A stretch of DNA of 64,000 bases from Kluyvera intermedia (GTDB taxonomy: Bacteria; Pseudomonadota; Gammaproteobacteria; Enterobacterales; Enterobacteriaceae): contig NZ_JAKCNS010000029.1 of the NCBI RefSeq assembly GCF_021440345.1, positions 16,953-80,952 on the forward strand. The letters are read 5' to 3'. The position numbers were made by a program, and so were the translations under genes. Shown here one piece after another: positions 30,062 to 38,364 of this stretch; the first letter of the stretch is position 1, and each line of letters starts with the position of its first letter. The notes under the pieces were generated by a model that saw only the letters and a list, made by a program, of their open reading frames with translations, was not told the origin of the DNA and did no database searches.

Positions 30062-30658
30062 ATGAAAAAACCAACCTCCGGCGGCAGTGGCCAGATCCGC
30101 ATTATTGGCGGGCAGTGGCGCGGCCGTAAACTTCCTGTCCCCGACAGCCCAGGTCTCAGACCCACCACCGACCGCGTGCGTGAAACCCTTTTTAACTGGC
30201 TGGCACCGTCAATGGTAGACGCCCGCTGTCTGGACTGTTTCGCCGGTAGCGGCGCGTTAGGGCTGGAAGCACTCTCCCGCTATGCCGCCAGCGCGACGCT
30301 GCTGGAGATGGAACGTCACGTTGCTCAGCAGCTGCAAAAAAATCTTGCCACGCTAAAAGCCGAACACGGCAAAGTGGTGAACACCAACACCCTGACCTAC
30401 CTTAACCAAAGCGGCACACCGCATGATGTGGTGTTTATCGATCCGCCGTTCCGTAAAGGGCTACTGGAAGAGACGCTAAATCTGCTGGAAACAAACGGCT
30501 GGCTAGCGGATAGCGCGCTCATCTACGTTGAAAGTGAAGTGGAAAACGGTATGCCACCGGTACCCGCCAGCTGGGATCTGCACCGGGAGAAAATTGCCGG
30601 TCAGGTCGCTTACCGCCTCTATCATCGTGAAGTTCAGGGAGAAAAGGATGCTGATTAA
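30062..30658 (+). CDS. rsmD: 16S rRNA m2G966 methyltransferase
   Basis: A 198-residue SAM-dependent methyltransferase (E. coli 198) acting on G966 of 16S rRNA in the 30S subunit. SAM motif I is seen in CLDCFAGSGALGLEALSR and the catalytic DPPF in DVVFIDPPFRKGLLEE. It is divergent from ftsY, as in E. coli, and its end overlaps the start of yhhL by 11 bases. Confidence 0.97.
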   Translation: MKKPTSGGSGQIRIIGGQWRGRKLPVPDSPGLRPTTDRVRETLFNWLAPSMVDARCLDCFAGSGALGLEALSRYAASATLLEMERHVAQQLQKNLATLKAEHGKVVNTNTLTYLNQSGTPHDVVFIDPPFRKGLLEETLNLLETNGWLADSALIYVESEVENGMPPVPASWDLHREKIAGQVAYRLYHREVQGEKDAD

Positions 30659-30929
30659 TCTGGGTCGCTTGTTGATGCTATGCGTATGGGCATTTTTGGT
30701 GCTGAATGTCATTCAGCCGTTCCCGCGCCCGCTGAATATTTTCGTCAACGTCGCGCTGATTTTTATGGTGTTAATGCACGGTATGCAGATGGCACTGCTG
30801 CAATCCACGATGCCAAAAGATGGCCCACAGATGACGTTCGGCGAGAAAGTCCGCATCTTCCTCTTTGGCGTGTTTGAGCTGCTGGTGTGGCAAAAGAAAA
30901 CGGCTGCCAGCCTGAAAAAGAAGAAATAA
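30648..30929 (+). CDS. yhhL: DUF1145 inner-membrane protein YhhL
   Basis: A 93-residue membrane protein (E. coli YhhL 89) with two to three hydrophobic segments (LLMLCVWAFLVLNVIQPF, LNIFVNVALIFMVLMHG) and a basic tail. The start is the ATG at 30648 (MLINLGRLL), preceded by GGAGAA-AAGG within rsmD, and the 11-base overlap suggests coupling to rsmD. The function is unknown. Confidence 0.9.
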   Translation: MLINLGRLLMLCVWAFLVLNVIQPFPRPLNIFVNVALIFMVLMHGMQMALLQSTMPKDGPQMTFGEKVRIFLFGVFELLVWQKKTAASLKKKK

Positions 30930-30966
30930 ACCTGTCGGCCTGGTGACCACACCAGGCCCGCATGAC

Positions 30967-31323
30967 TTAATCCGCCTTAAACTCGACAAAGCGCGAGCCT
31001 TTATAGCTCAACGTTCCTTTATCTCCGACCGTCAGTTGGTGATACTGCGCGGCTTCCACGCGGAAACTCACCTCCAGCCCCCCTTGTTCGGGCTTAAAGC
31101 TCACGTCATAGCGCATTTCACTGCCTGCGGGCGCCACCGTCTGCTGACGCGAACGGCGATCGTTGAGCACTTTTTCCCGTTTGTTGCTCACCACCACCCG
31201 CTTTTGCAGTAGCGGCGCGGCGTCGTTATCCATTTTTTCCCGGCGCTGCTGAACGTAGCGAAACGAAGCGGCAATGACGATAATCGCCACCACAACGACG
31301 AAAAACAAAGGCATTTTGCTCAT
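30967..31323 (-). CDS. yhhM: DUF2500 protein YhhM
   Basis: A 118-residue protein (E. coli YhhM 119) with one N-terminal membrane anchor (MPLFFVVVVAIIVIAASFRY) and a soluble beta-rich domain, probably periplasmic, conserved in DUF2500. The function is unknown. It is convergent with yhhL and divergent from yhhN. Confidence 0.9.
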   Translation of the reverse strand: MSKMPLFFVVVVAIIVIAASFRYVQQRREKMDNDAAPLLQKRVVVSNKREKVLNDRRSRQQTVAPAGSEMRYDVSFKPEQGGLEVSFRVEAAQYHQLTVGDKGTLSYKGSRFVEFKAD

Positions 31324-31463
31324 TTCAGGTTCTCATAAGAATTTACGCAAATCAGAGTAAACGGTGCAGTCAGTCATTGTCATCCTGCATTCCCCACTAC
31401 TACACTGGACATTCAGGACTGGCAACACCGTACCTATTAAGATAACAGATACAGGGACTTAAT

Positions 31464-32090
31464 ATGCTTTGGTCGTTTATCGCAGTTTTCTTCTCCGGGT
31501 GGCTCTACGTTGACGCCGCCTACCGTGGCCCAACCTGGCAGCGCTGGGCATTCAAACCTATCACCCTCATTTTATTGCTGTTTCTCGCCTGGCAGGCGCC
31601 GATGTTTAACGCCATCAGCTATCTGGTGCTGGCGGGTCTGTGTGCCGCGCTGGTCGGTGATGCGCTAACGCTGCTGCCGCGACAGCGCATGCTCTACGCG
31701 GTGGGGGCCTTTTTCCTCTCGCACCTGCTTTATACCATCTGGTTTGCCGGCCAGCTGACCTTCACCTTCTTCTGGCCGCTGCCGGTAATATTACTGGTGA
31801 TTGGCGCGCTGCTGCTAGTCACGATCTGGACAAGGCTGGAAGAGATGCGTCTGCCGGTGCTGGCCTTTGTTGGCATTACCCTGGTGATGGTCTGGGTGGC
31901 GGGCGAACTGTGGTTCCTGCGCCCAACCGATACCGCGATGTCCGGATTCTTCGGCGCCGCGCTATTGCTGCTCGGCAATATTATATGGCTGGTGAGTCAG
32001 TATCGCTGCCGTTTCCGCGCGGATACCGCCATTTACGCCGCCTGCTACTTTGCTGGACACTTCTTTATCGTTCGCGCACTTTATTTGTAA
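31464..32090 (+). CDS. yhhN: YhhN/TMEM86 family membrane protein
   Basis: A 208-residue integral membrane protein (E. coli YhhN 208) with about eight hydrophobic segments. The family includes vertebrate TMEM86 lysoplasmalogenases; activity of the bacterial protein is not established. It lies directly upstream of zntA, whose ZntR-type promoter begins eight bases after the yhhN stop, so the two are separately controlled. Confidence 0.92.
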   Translation: MLWSFIAVFFSGWLYVDAAYRGPTWQRWAFKPITLILLLFLAWQAPMFNAISYLVLAGLCAALVGDALTLLPRQRMLYAVGAFFLSHLLYTIWFAGQLTFTFFWPLPVILLVIGALLLVTIWTRLEEMRLPVLAFVGITLVMVWVAGELWFLRPTDTAMSGFFGAALLLLGNIIWLVSQYRCRFRADTAIYAACYFAGHFFIVRALYL

Positions 32091-32098
32091 TTTCCTGC

Positions 32099-32130
32099 TT
32101 GACTCTGGAGTCGACTCCAGAGTGTATGCT
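32099..32130 (+). promoter_or_regulatory. zntA promoter with ZntR operator
   Basis: A -35 TTGACT (32099-32104) and -10 TATGCT (32125-32130) are separated by 20 bases, the long spacer typical of MerR-family promoters. The spacer holds a perfect 22-bp palindrome at 32102-32123, centred on GTCGAC with CTCCAGAG arms. This is the known ZntR arrangement, giving Zn2+-, Cd2+- and Pb2+-induced transcription. zntR itself is not in the window. Confidence 0.93.
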
Positions 32131-32168
32131 GCGCTTAATGAAACAACGATCATTAACCGGAGGATACG

Positions 32169-34379
32169 ATGTCGACTCCAGAGACGCATGACAAAAAAGC
32201 CCCGCAGTTCTCCTCATTCAAGCTGGCTCCTGCCCCGCAGGCGCAGGACGATTGCTGCTGCGATAGCCAATGCTCCACCGTGGAAACACCGGTAGAAAGC
32301 GCACTGGAAGCACGCTACAGCTGGGTGGTTAACGGGATGGACTGCGCCGCCTGCGCCCGCAAAGTGGAAACCGCCGCGCGCCAGGTCCCCGGCGTGAAAC
32401 AGGCCAAAGTGCTGTTCGCCACGGAAAAACTGCTGGTCGACGCCGACGAAGACGTCCGCGCACAGATTGAAAAAGCGGTCAGCGCCGCGGGCTATACACT
32501 GCGCGGCGAGGACGCCTCCACACCAGAAGTTGAAGTCTCCCGCCTGAAGGAAAACCTGCCGCTGATAGCCCTCATCGTGATGATGGCCATCAGTTGGGGG
32601 CTGGAGCAGCTCAACCATCCGCTCGGCAATTTAGCCTTTATCGCCACCACCCTGGTCGGGCTGTTCCCGATCGCTCGACAGTCACTGCGCCTGATTAAGA
32701 GCGGCAGCTGGTTTGCCATCGAAACGCTGATGAGCGTGGCGGCTATTGGTGCGCTATTTATCGGCGCGACGGCGGAAGCGGCGATGGTACTGCTGCTGTT
32801 TTTAATCGGCGAACGGCTCGAAGGCTGGGCCGCCAACCGCGCGCGTCAGGGCGTAAGCGCGCTGATGGCGCTAAAACCCGATACCGCCGTGCGGGTGCGC
32901 GACGGTCAGCGTGAAACGGTGGCGCAGAAAGATTTACAGCCCGGTGATGTGATTGAAGTCGCCGCCGGTGGTCGTCTGCCTGCTGACGGTAAGCTCATCA
33001 CGCCATTCGCCAGCTTCGATGAAAGCGCCCTCACCGGCGAGTCGATCCCGGTTGAACGCAGCGCGGGCGAAAGCGTACCGGCTGGCGCGACCAGCGCCGA
33101 CCGTCTGGTGCAGCTCTGCGTGATTTCCAAACCCGGCGACAGCGCCATCGACCGCATCCTGCGTCTGATTGAAGAAGCGGAAGAACGCCGCGCGCCAATC
33201 GAACGCTTTATCGACCGTTTCAGCCGCATTTACACGCCGGTGATTATGGCGATTGCACTGCTGGTCGCGCTAGTCCCGCCGCTGCTGCTTTCCGCATCAT
33301 GGGAAGAGTGGATTTACAAAGGACTGACCCTGCTGCTGATTGGCTGTCCATGTGCGCTGGTAATCTCCACGCCGGCGGCGATTACCTCGGGTCTGGCGAC
33401 CGCCGCACGCCACGGTGCGCTGATTAAAGGCGGCGCGGCGCTGGAACAGTTAGGCCGCATCACCCAGATGGCCTTTGATAAAACCGGCACCCTGACGCTG
33501 GGCAAACCGCAGGTGACGGCGGTCATCCCAACGGCGGATGTCGATGAAGCAGCGCTGCTGGCGATGGCGGCCGCCGTCGAGCAGGGTTCAACTCATCCAC
33601 TGGCCCAGGCGGTGGTGCGTGAAGCACAGCAGCGCAATCTGACCATTCCGCAGGCTCAGGCACAGCGCGCGCTGGTCGGCTCGGGGATTGAGGCGGAAGT
33701 TGACGGTCAGCGTATCGTTATCTGCGCAGCGGGCAAGTTCCCCGCCGATACGCAGCAGGCGCAGATTGAACAATTAGAAAACCAGGGTAACACGGTGGTG
33801 CTGGTGACTCGCGACAACACGCTACTGGGGATTCTGGCGCTGCGCGATACGGTGCGTCCGGAAGCCCGTCAGGCGGTCGATGGCCTGCGCGAACTAGGGA
33901 TTCAGGGGATTATCCTGACCGGCGATAACCCGCGGGCAGCGGCAGCGATTGCCGATGAACTTGGTATGGTCTACCGCGCCAACCTGCTGCCAGCCGATAA
34001 GGTGACAGAAGTCACCGCGCTTAACGCCCAGGGGCCGCTGGCGATGGTCGGCGACGGTATTAACGACGCTCCGGCAATGAAAGCGGCGGCGATGGGGATT
34101 GCGATGGGCAGCGGTACCGATGTGGCGCTGGAAACCGCCGATGCGGCGCTGACCCACAACCGTTTAACCGGGCTGGTACAGATGATTCGTCTGGCACGCG
34201 CCACCCATGCCAACGTGCGGCAGAACATCACCATCGCCCTGGGGCTGAAAGGGATTTTCCTTGTCACCACCCTGCTGGGGATGACCGGGCTGTGGCTGGC
34301 CGTGCTGGCCGATACCGGCGCTACGGTGCTGGTGACGCTCAACGCACTGCGTCTGCTGCGAGGGAAATTTAGCGCTTAA
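32169..34379 (+). CDS. zntA: Zn2+/Cd2+/Pb2+-exporting P-type ATPase
   Basis: A 736-residue P1B-type ATPase (E. coli 732). The N-terminus has a Cys-rich patch (C29, C30, C31, C35 in DDCCCDSQC) and a heavy-metal-binding domain with GMDCAAC (C59, C62). The core has the transmembrane CPC motif in GCPCALVIS, the phosphorylation site DKTGTLT, the SSTHP-type HP in GSTHPLAQA, and hinge GDGINDAPA. It exports toxic divalent metals. The ATG at 32169 follows GGAGG with an eight-base spacing. Codons 1-5 carry a second copy of the ZntR half-site. Confidence 0.98.
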   Translation: MSTPETHDKKAPQFSSFKLAPAPQAQDDCCCDSQCSTVETPVESALEARYSWVVNGMDCAACARKVETAARQVPGVKQAKVLFATEKLLVDADEDVRAQIEKAVSAAGYTLRGEDASTPEVEVSRLKENLPLIALIVMMAISWGLEQLNHPLGNLAFIATTLVGLFPIARQSLRLIKSGSWFAIETLMSVAAIGALFIGATAEAAMVLLLFLIGERLEGWAANRARQGVSALMALKPDTAVRVRDGQRETVAQKDLQPGDVIEVAAGGRLPADGKLITPFASFDESALTGESIPVERSAGESVPAGATSADRLVQLCVISKPGDSAIDRILRLIEEAEERRAPIERFIDRFSRIYTPVIMAIALLVALVPPLLLSASWEEWIYKGLTLLLIGCPCALVISTPAAITSGLATAARHGALIKGGAALEQLGRITQMAFDKTGTLTLGKPQVTAVIPTADVDEAALLAMAAAVEQGSTHPLAQAVVREAQQRNLTIPQAQAQRALVGSGIEAEVDGQRIVICAAGKFPADTQQAQIEQLENQGNTVVLVTRDNTLLGILALRDTVRPEARQAVDGLRELGIQGIILTGDNPRAAAAIADELGMVYRANLLPADKVTEVTALNAQGPLAMVGDGINDAPAMKAAAMGIAMGSGTDVALETADAALTHNRLTGLVQMIRLARATHANVRQNITIALGLKGIFLVTTLLGMTGLWLAVLADTGATVLVTLNALRLLRGKFSA

Positions 34380-34421
34380 TGGGGAGTGGCGGGCTGGCAC
34401 GATACTTATCCAGCCCACGTT

Positions 34422-34446
34422 CCGGGCGGTCAACCCGACCGCCCGG
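34422..34446. repeat. GC-rich hairpin between zntA and the nucleotidase gene
   Basis: A perfect 10-bp stem (34422-34431 with 34437-34446, 5-base loop) lies between convergent stop codons. There is no U run on either side, so it is REP-like or a weak bidirectional terminator. Confidence 0.55.
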
Positions 34447-34456
34447 CCTATCAATA

Positions 34457-36358
34457 TCATCCAGGCTGATTTATCGCCTCAAGCACCACCAGCTGGTCAC
34501 TGACGAATTTCTTCGCTGCCGGAGAACCTGCCGCCGCCAGCTCCGCCTGCAATGCCGCCTTTTTCTGCTGCTTCGCTTGTTGGTCACTGAACAGCAGTTC
34601 TTTCACATTGAATGACGCCACGTTGCTGTAGCGCCCATCGTCAGTGGTTGGGACGCTGATTTTGCCTTCATTGAGCAGCGTTTCGACGATTTTACGTTCA
34701 CGGTCATAGCCTTGCAGGCCAACCAGCTGCCAGCGCTGCTCCGTCACGCCCTGATATTGCCCCTTTTTCACTTCGGTCAGATAACGGATCGTCAGATTGC
34801 GAATCGTACCGGCCTCTTCGCCATACTCCGCTTTACTGTCCGAGAGCACCGGGAACTGCATGCCTTCCAGCGCGCCGCCTTTTTGCGTCAGATGGCCCAT
34901 GCGGTAGCTGTTCATTCCGAGGCGAATCGGCGTGCTGTCCGTCACCGGCGTCCCGTCGGTCATTTTCAGGTCCTGAATACGCTGCCCGGCGGGCTGACGC
35001 AGATCGATTTTGTAGGTCACCCCGTCGAAGAAATCGTTGGTAGAATATTTGGACGCCCGGCGCTGCGGATTAAAGCTGTAGGTTACGTCACCGTCATGCA
35101 GCTGATTGAAGTAACCCGCAGACCACTCCATGTATTTCTTCAGCTCTTTGCCCGTCAGCTGATAGACGGTGATTTCCCCGCCCGCATACTGATAGTTAAA
35201 GGCGATATCTTTCGCTGTGATGGTGCCGACGTTTAATTTCGGACGGTCGTTATCAATCTGCAACGCAATCACCTGTGCCTTCGGCGCGTAGTGGCGGCTG
35301 GCCTCCTGATACATCTTGCTAATACCGGTATCCTGGATATGCACCTGCGGAATGCCCTTCACCGCATCCGGCGGCACCAGATCCTGGCCGCTCAACTGAG
35401 CAATCGGGCGATTGGCGTTGGCGCGTAAAATCTTGTGATACGGCTGATACACCTCTTCCAGAGTCTTATCAGAAGCCATGCCTTTGATGGTGTAGGTGTA
35501 GCTGTCTTTATTGATCAACACATACTTACCGTTGTGCTGCTCAAACTGCAGGTCGATACGCGACAGCGCGCGGCCATATTTGTCCGGCTCGGTGACGATA
35601 ACGCCGTTAATGACCTCTTTATCGACCTTCACATGCATATGCCCAGCAACAATTGCCGCCAGCTCAGGGTTCGCGCGCGCGATATCACCCACGCCGGTGC
35701 CCGGACGCTGGTTTTCGTTATCAATACCCATATGCGCCACCAGCACAATGGCATCTACCTGCCCCTGAAGTTGCTCAATGGTCTTTTTCACCGCGTCGAC
35801 CGGATCGGTGAAATTCAGCCCTTTCACCCGGTCGGTGCCTTTGGCGAACTCGGCGGTCATCGGCGTATCCATTCCGATAATGCCGATCTTCACGCCCTGA
35901 CGTTCAATGATTTTAGACGCCGGGAGATACGGTTTACCGCTGTCCCACAGAATATTGCCGGCCAGCGCCGTGCCCTTGAACTGGTTTAGCGAGGTCGACA
36001 GCGATTTCAGGCCGAAGTCGAATTCATGATTGCCCATCACCCAGACGTCATAGTCCAGCGCGTTAAATCCGAGGATCATCGGGCTGGTTTTGTCGTTCTT
36101 GAAGGTTTCGACAAAGTTGCCCTGAATGGTATCGCCCGCGTCGACCAAAATGACGTTCGGTTGTTCACTGCGAACTTTGCGCACCTGGGTGGCAATCTGA
36201 CTCAGGCTACCCGCCAGATTTTCGGTATCGGTGGAATAGTCCCATGGCACAAAAGTGCCATGAAGATCGGAGGTGCCGAGGATAGTGATATTGACGGGTT
36301 CAGCCATCGCCGCAGAGGTACCTAAGCCAAGTAAAAGCGCAAGAATCGATTTTTTCAT
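34457..36358 (-). CDS. Periplasmic metallophosphatase / 5'-nucleotidase family protein
   Basis: A 633-residue exported protein of the UshA/CpdB superfamily. The signal peptide MKKSILALLLGLGTSAAMA/E is followed by a metallophosphatase domain with metal ligands in TSDLHGTF (D31, H33), VDAGDTIQG (D76), MGNHEFDFG (N110, H111), LVAHMGI and AGHMHVK. A C-terminal 5'-nucleotidase domain (ITVYQLTGKELKKYMEWSAG, SYRMGHLTQKGG) follows. It probably hydrolyses nucleotides or cyclic nucleotides in the periplasm; I cannot tell which. It is longer than UshA (about 550) and lies where E. coli has zntA next to tusA. The extra about 60 C-terminal residues are Lys/Ala/Gln-rich. Confidence 0.87.
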   Translation of the reverse strand: MKKSILALLLGLGTSAAMAEPVNITILGTSDLHGTFVPWDYSTDTENLAGSLSQIATQVRKVRSEQPNVILVDAGDTIQGNFVETFKNDKTSPMILGFNALDYDVWVMGNHEFDFGLKSLSTSLNQFKGTALAGNILWDSGKPYLPASKIIERQGVKIGIIGMDTPMTAEFAKGTDRVKGLNFTDPVDAVKKTIEQLQGQVDAIVLVAHMGIDNENQRPGTGVGDIARANPELAAIVAGHMHVKVDKEVINGVIVTEPDKYGRALSRIDLQFEQHNGKYVLINKDSYTYTIKGMASDKTLEEVYQPYHKILRANANRPIAQLSGQDLVPPDAVKGIPQVHIQDTGISKMYQEASRHYAPKAQVIALQIDNDRPKLNVGTITAKDIAFNYQYAGGEITVYQLTGKELKKYMEWSAGYFNQLHDGDVTYSFNPQRRASKYSTNDFFDGVTYKIDLRQPAGQRIQDLKMTDGTPVTDSTPIRLGMNSYRMGHLTQKGGALEGMQFPVLSDSKAEYGEEAGTIRNLTIRYLTEVKKGQYQGVTEQRWQLVGLQGYDRERKIVETLLNEGKISVPTTDDGRYSNVASFNVKELLFSDQQAKQQKKAALQAELAAAGSPAAKKFVSDQLVVLEAINQPG

Positions 36359-36506
36359 TTTTATTTGATGTGCCGGAAGGAAAATGAGGGGAAATTATGC
36401 GATTCACATCAATAAATTGGCTAGCGGCTTTACAGGATAGACATTGAAACTGAGAGGCAGCTCAAGATTAGCCCTACGAACCCTCCTTCAGGGGGAAGCA
36501 GAGAGG

Positions 36507-36574
36507 GGCTGCGCCTACCAAACAAATAAAATCAATATGTTATGATAAGCATGCTCATTAATAGAGGCGCAGCC
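36507..36574. repeat. Inverted repeat with 48-base AT-rich spacer, tusA-nucleotidase gap
   Basis: GGCTGCGCCT (36507-36516) and AGGCGCAGCC (36565-36574) are a perfect 10-bp inverted repeat around an AT-rich 48-base spacer. They sit in the 227-bp gap between tusA and the nucleotidase gene, both on the minus strand. A smaller CCCTCC/GGGGG hairpin is adjacent at about 36481-36495. I see no ORF or U run. It may be a tusA 3' structure, a leader of the nucleotidase mRNA or a small mobile remnant. Confidence 0.5.
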
Positions 36575-36585
36575 GTCATCCGGCA

Positions 36586-36831
36586 TTAGTGACTTTTACG
36601 CAACAGGTATTGATACGGCAGCGACTCGGTCTGCTCAGCAATCAGTTCATGTTCCATAAAACGGCAAAAACCGGGGATATCGCGCGTAGTCGCGGGGTCG
36701 TCGGCAATGATCAGCAGCGTTTCGCCCACCGGCATCGTACGCACGGTTTTGCGCACCATCATGACCGGCTCCGGGCAACGGAGTCCCTGCGCGTCTAAAG
36801 TGTGGTCGGGGCTGGAGAACAAATCGGTCAT
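36586..36831 (-). CDS. tusA: Sulfur-carrier protein TusA
   Basis: An 81-residue sulfur-transfer protein, the same length as E. coli TusA (SirA, YhhP). It takes persulfide sulfur from IscS and passes it to TusBCD for tRNA 2-thiouridine. The catalytic cysteine is C19 in [18 protein letters not shown] chose the ATG at 36829-36831 ([10 protein letters not shown]), with GAG six bases upstream, over an ATG two codons earlier. Confidence 0.96.
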   Translation of the reverse strand: MTDLFSSPDHTLDAQGLRCPEPVMMVRKTVRTMPVGETLLIIADDPATTRDIPGFCRFMEHELIAEQTESLPYQYLLRKSH

Positions 36832-37012
36832 TATCATCTCGTCATGTGAAAAAACGGCATTAGTTTACGCCGACCCTCTCGCAACGCAACAAGGTTAACG
36901 ATTGCGTGAAAAACAACCATTGCAATGAAACGGGAAAGCAGTATCATTCCGCCCCTGCAATTGTTTTGCAGATTATTGGGTTCCCTCACCCCAACCACTA
37001 AAAAGGTACAAT

Positions 37013-37678
37013 ATGACTCCCTTTACCTCCACGCAGCGCCGTCATGCGCTTGTTTGGCTATCGCTATTTCACCTGTTGGTGATCACCTCCAGTAACTATC
37101 TGGTGCAGCTACCGGTGTCCGTTTTCGGATTCCACACCACCTGGGGCGCGTTTAGCTTTCCGTTTATTTTCCTGGCAACCGACCTCACCGTGCGGATCTT
37201 TGGCGCACCACTGGCTCGTCGCATCGTCTTCGCGGTGATGATCCCGGCGCTGATGATCTCCTACGTCATTTCCTCTCTGTTTTACATGGGAGAATGGCAG
37301 GGCTTCGGCGCGCTGGCGCACTTCAACCTGTTTGTCGCCCGTATCGCCGCCGCGAGCTTTATGGCCTACGCCCTGGGGCAGATTCTCGACGTCCACGTGT
37401 TTAACCGTCTGCGTCAAAGCAAACACTGGTGGCTGGCGCCTACGGCTTCCACGCTGTTCGGTAACATCAGCGATACGCTGGCGTTCTTCTTCATCGCCTT
37501 CTGGCGCAGCACCGATCCCTTTATGGCGGCCCATTGGGTGGAAATCGCCCTCGTGGACTACACCTTTAAGGTGCTGATCAGCATTGTTTTCTTCCTGCCG
37601 ATGTATGGCGTATTGTTGAATATGCTGATGAAAAGGCTGGCAGATAAATCCGATTTATCCGCAGCACAGCCCGGCTAA
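37013..37678 (+). CDS. yhhQ: Queuosine precursor transporter YhhQ
   Basis: A 221-residue membrane protein (E. coli YhhQ 221) of the DUF165/QPTR family with six or more hydrophobic segments (LFHLLVITSSNYLVQLPV, GAFSFPFIFLATDLTVRIFG). It imports preQ0/preQ1 for queuosine tRNA modification. It lies 73 bp upstream of dcrB on the same strand, divergent from tusA. Confidence 0.94.
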   Translation: MTPFTSTQRRHALVWLSLFHLLVITSSNYLVQLPVSVFGFHTTWGAFSFPFIFLATDLTVRIFGAPLARRIVFAVMIPALMISYVISSLFYMGEWQGFGALAHFNLFVARIAAASFMAYALGQILDVHVFNRLRQSKHWWLAPTASTLFGNISDTLAFFFIAFWRSTDPFMAAHWVEIALVDYTFKVLISIVFFLPMYGVLLNMLMKRLADKSDLSAAQPG

Positions 37679-37751
37679 GAGTTCATGACATTGGTTGTGA
37701 TAAGATAGCGGAATGAGCCGTTAGTGGCTGTTTATCGAAAGGAAGAAGTCA

Positions 37752-38309
37752 ATGCGCAAAATGGTGAAATACGTTGGTATTGGCCTGCTGGTTATGGGTC
37801 TTGCTGCCTGTGACAACAGCGATACCAGCACCCCAGCACAGGGTTCGGCTGCCGCAAGTGACGCCGCCGGTCAGGCTATCAGCCTGTTAGACGGTAAACT
37901 CAGCTTCACGCTGCCGGCCGGGATGACCGACCAGAGCGGTAAGCTCGGTACCCAAAGCAACAACATGCACGTTTATTCCGATGCCACCGGCCAGAAAGCA
38001 ATCATCGTTATCGTCGGCGACGGCACCAATGAAGATCTGGCCGTACTGACCAATCGTCTGGAAGAACAACAGCGCAGTCGTGATCCACAGCTGCAGGTTG
38101 TCACCAACAAATCTATCGACGTGAAGGGCCATACCCTGCAACAGCTCGATAGCATCATTTCTGCCAAAGGGCAGACCGCTTACTCTTCCGTGGTGCTGGG
38201 TAAAGTCGACGACAAACTGCTGACCCTGCAGGTTACGCTGCCAGCGGACAACCAGCAGCAGGCGCAGGCCGATGCGGAAAAAATCATTAATACGCTGGTC
38301 ATCAACTAA
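37752..38309 (+). CDS. dcrB: Lipoprotein DcrB
   Basis: A 185-residue lipoprotein (E. coli DcrB 185). The signal peptide ends in the lipobox LAAC with the lipidated cysteine at C20, followed by a Ser/Ala/Gly-rich linker. E. coli DcrB is needed for phage C1 and C6 DNA entry and is linked to lipoprotein maturation and envelope integrity. The ATG at 37752 has GGAAG upstream. The gene is closed by the terminator at 38326-38364. Confidence 0.95.
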   Translation: MRKMVKYVGIGLLVMGLAACDNSDTSTPAQGSAAASDAAGQAISLLDGKLSFTLPAGMTDQSGKLGTQSNNMHVYSDATGQKAIIVIVGDGTNEDLAVLTNRLEEQQRSRDPQLQVVTNKSIDVKGHTLQQLDSIISAKGQTAYSSVVLGKVDDKLLTLQVTLPADNQQQAQADAEKIINTLVIN

Positions 38310-38325
38310 TTTCGTTTGATGACCC

Positions 38326-38364
38326 AACGGCCTCTCGCGTGGTTACGCCAGAGGCCGTTTTTTT
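38326..38364 (+). terminator. Rho-independent terminator of dcrB
   Basis: A perfect 10-bp stem (AACGGCCTCT 38326-38335 with AGAGGCCGTT 38350-38359) is followed by a U run (38360-38364). The yhhS stop codon of the opposite strand lies in the loop, so the two convergent genes share the structure. Confidence 0.9.
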
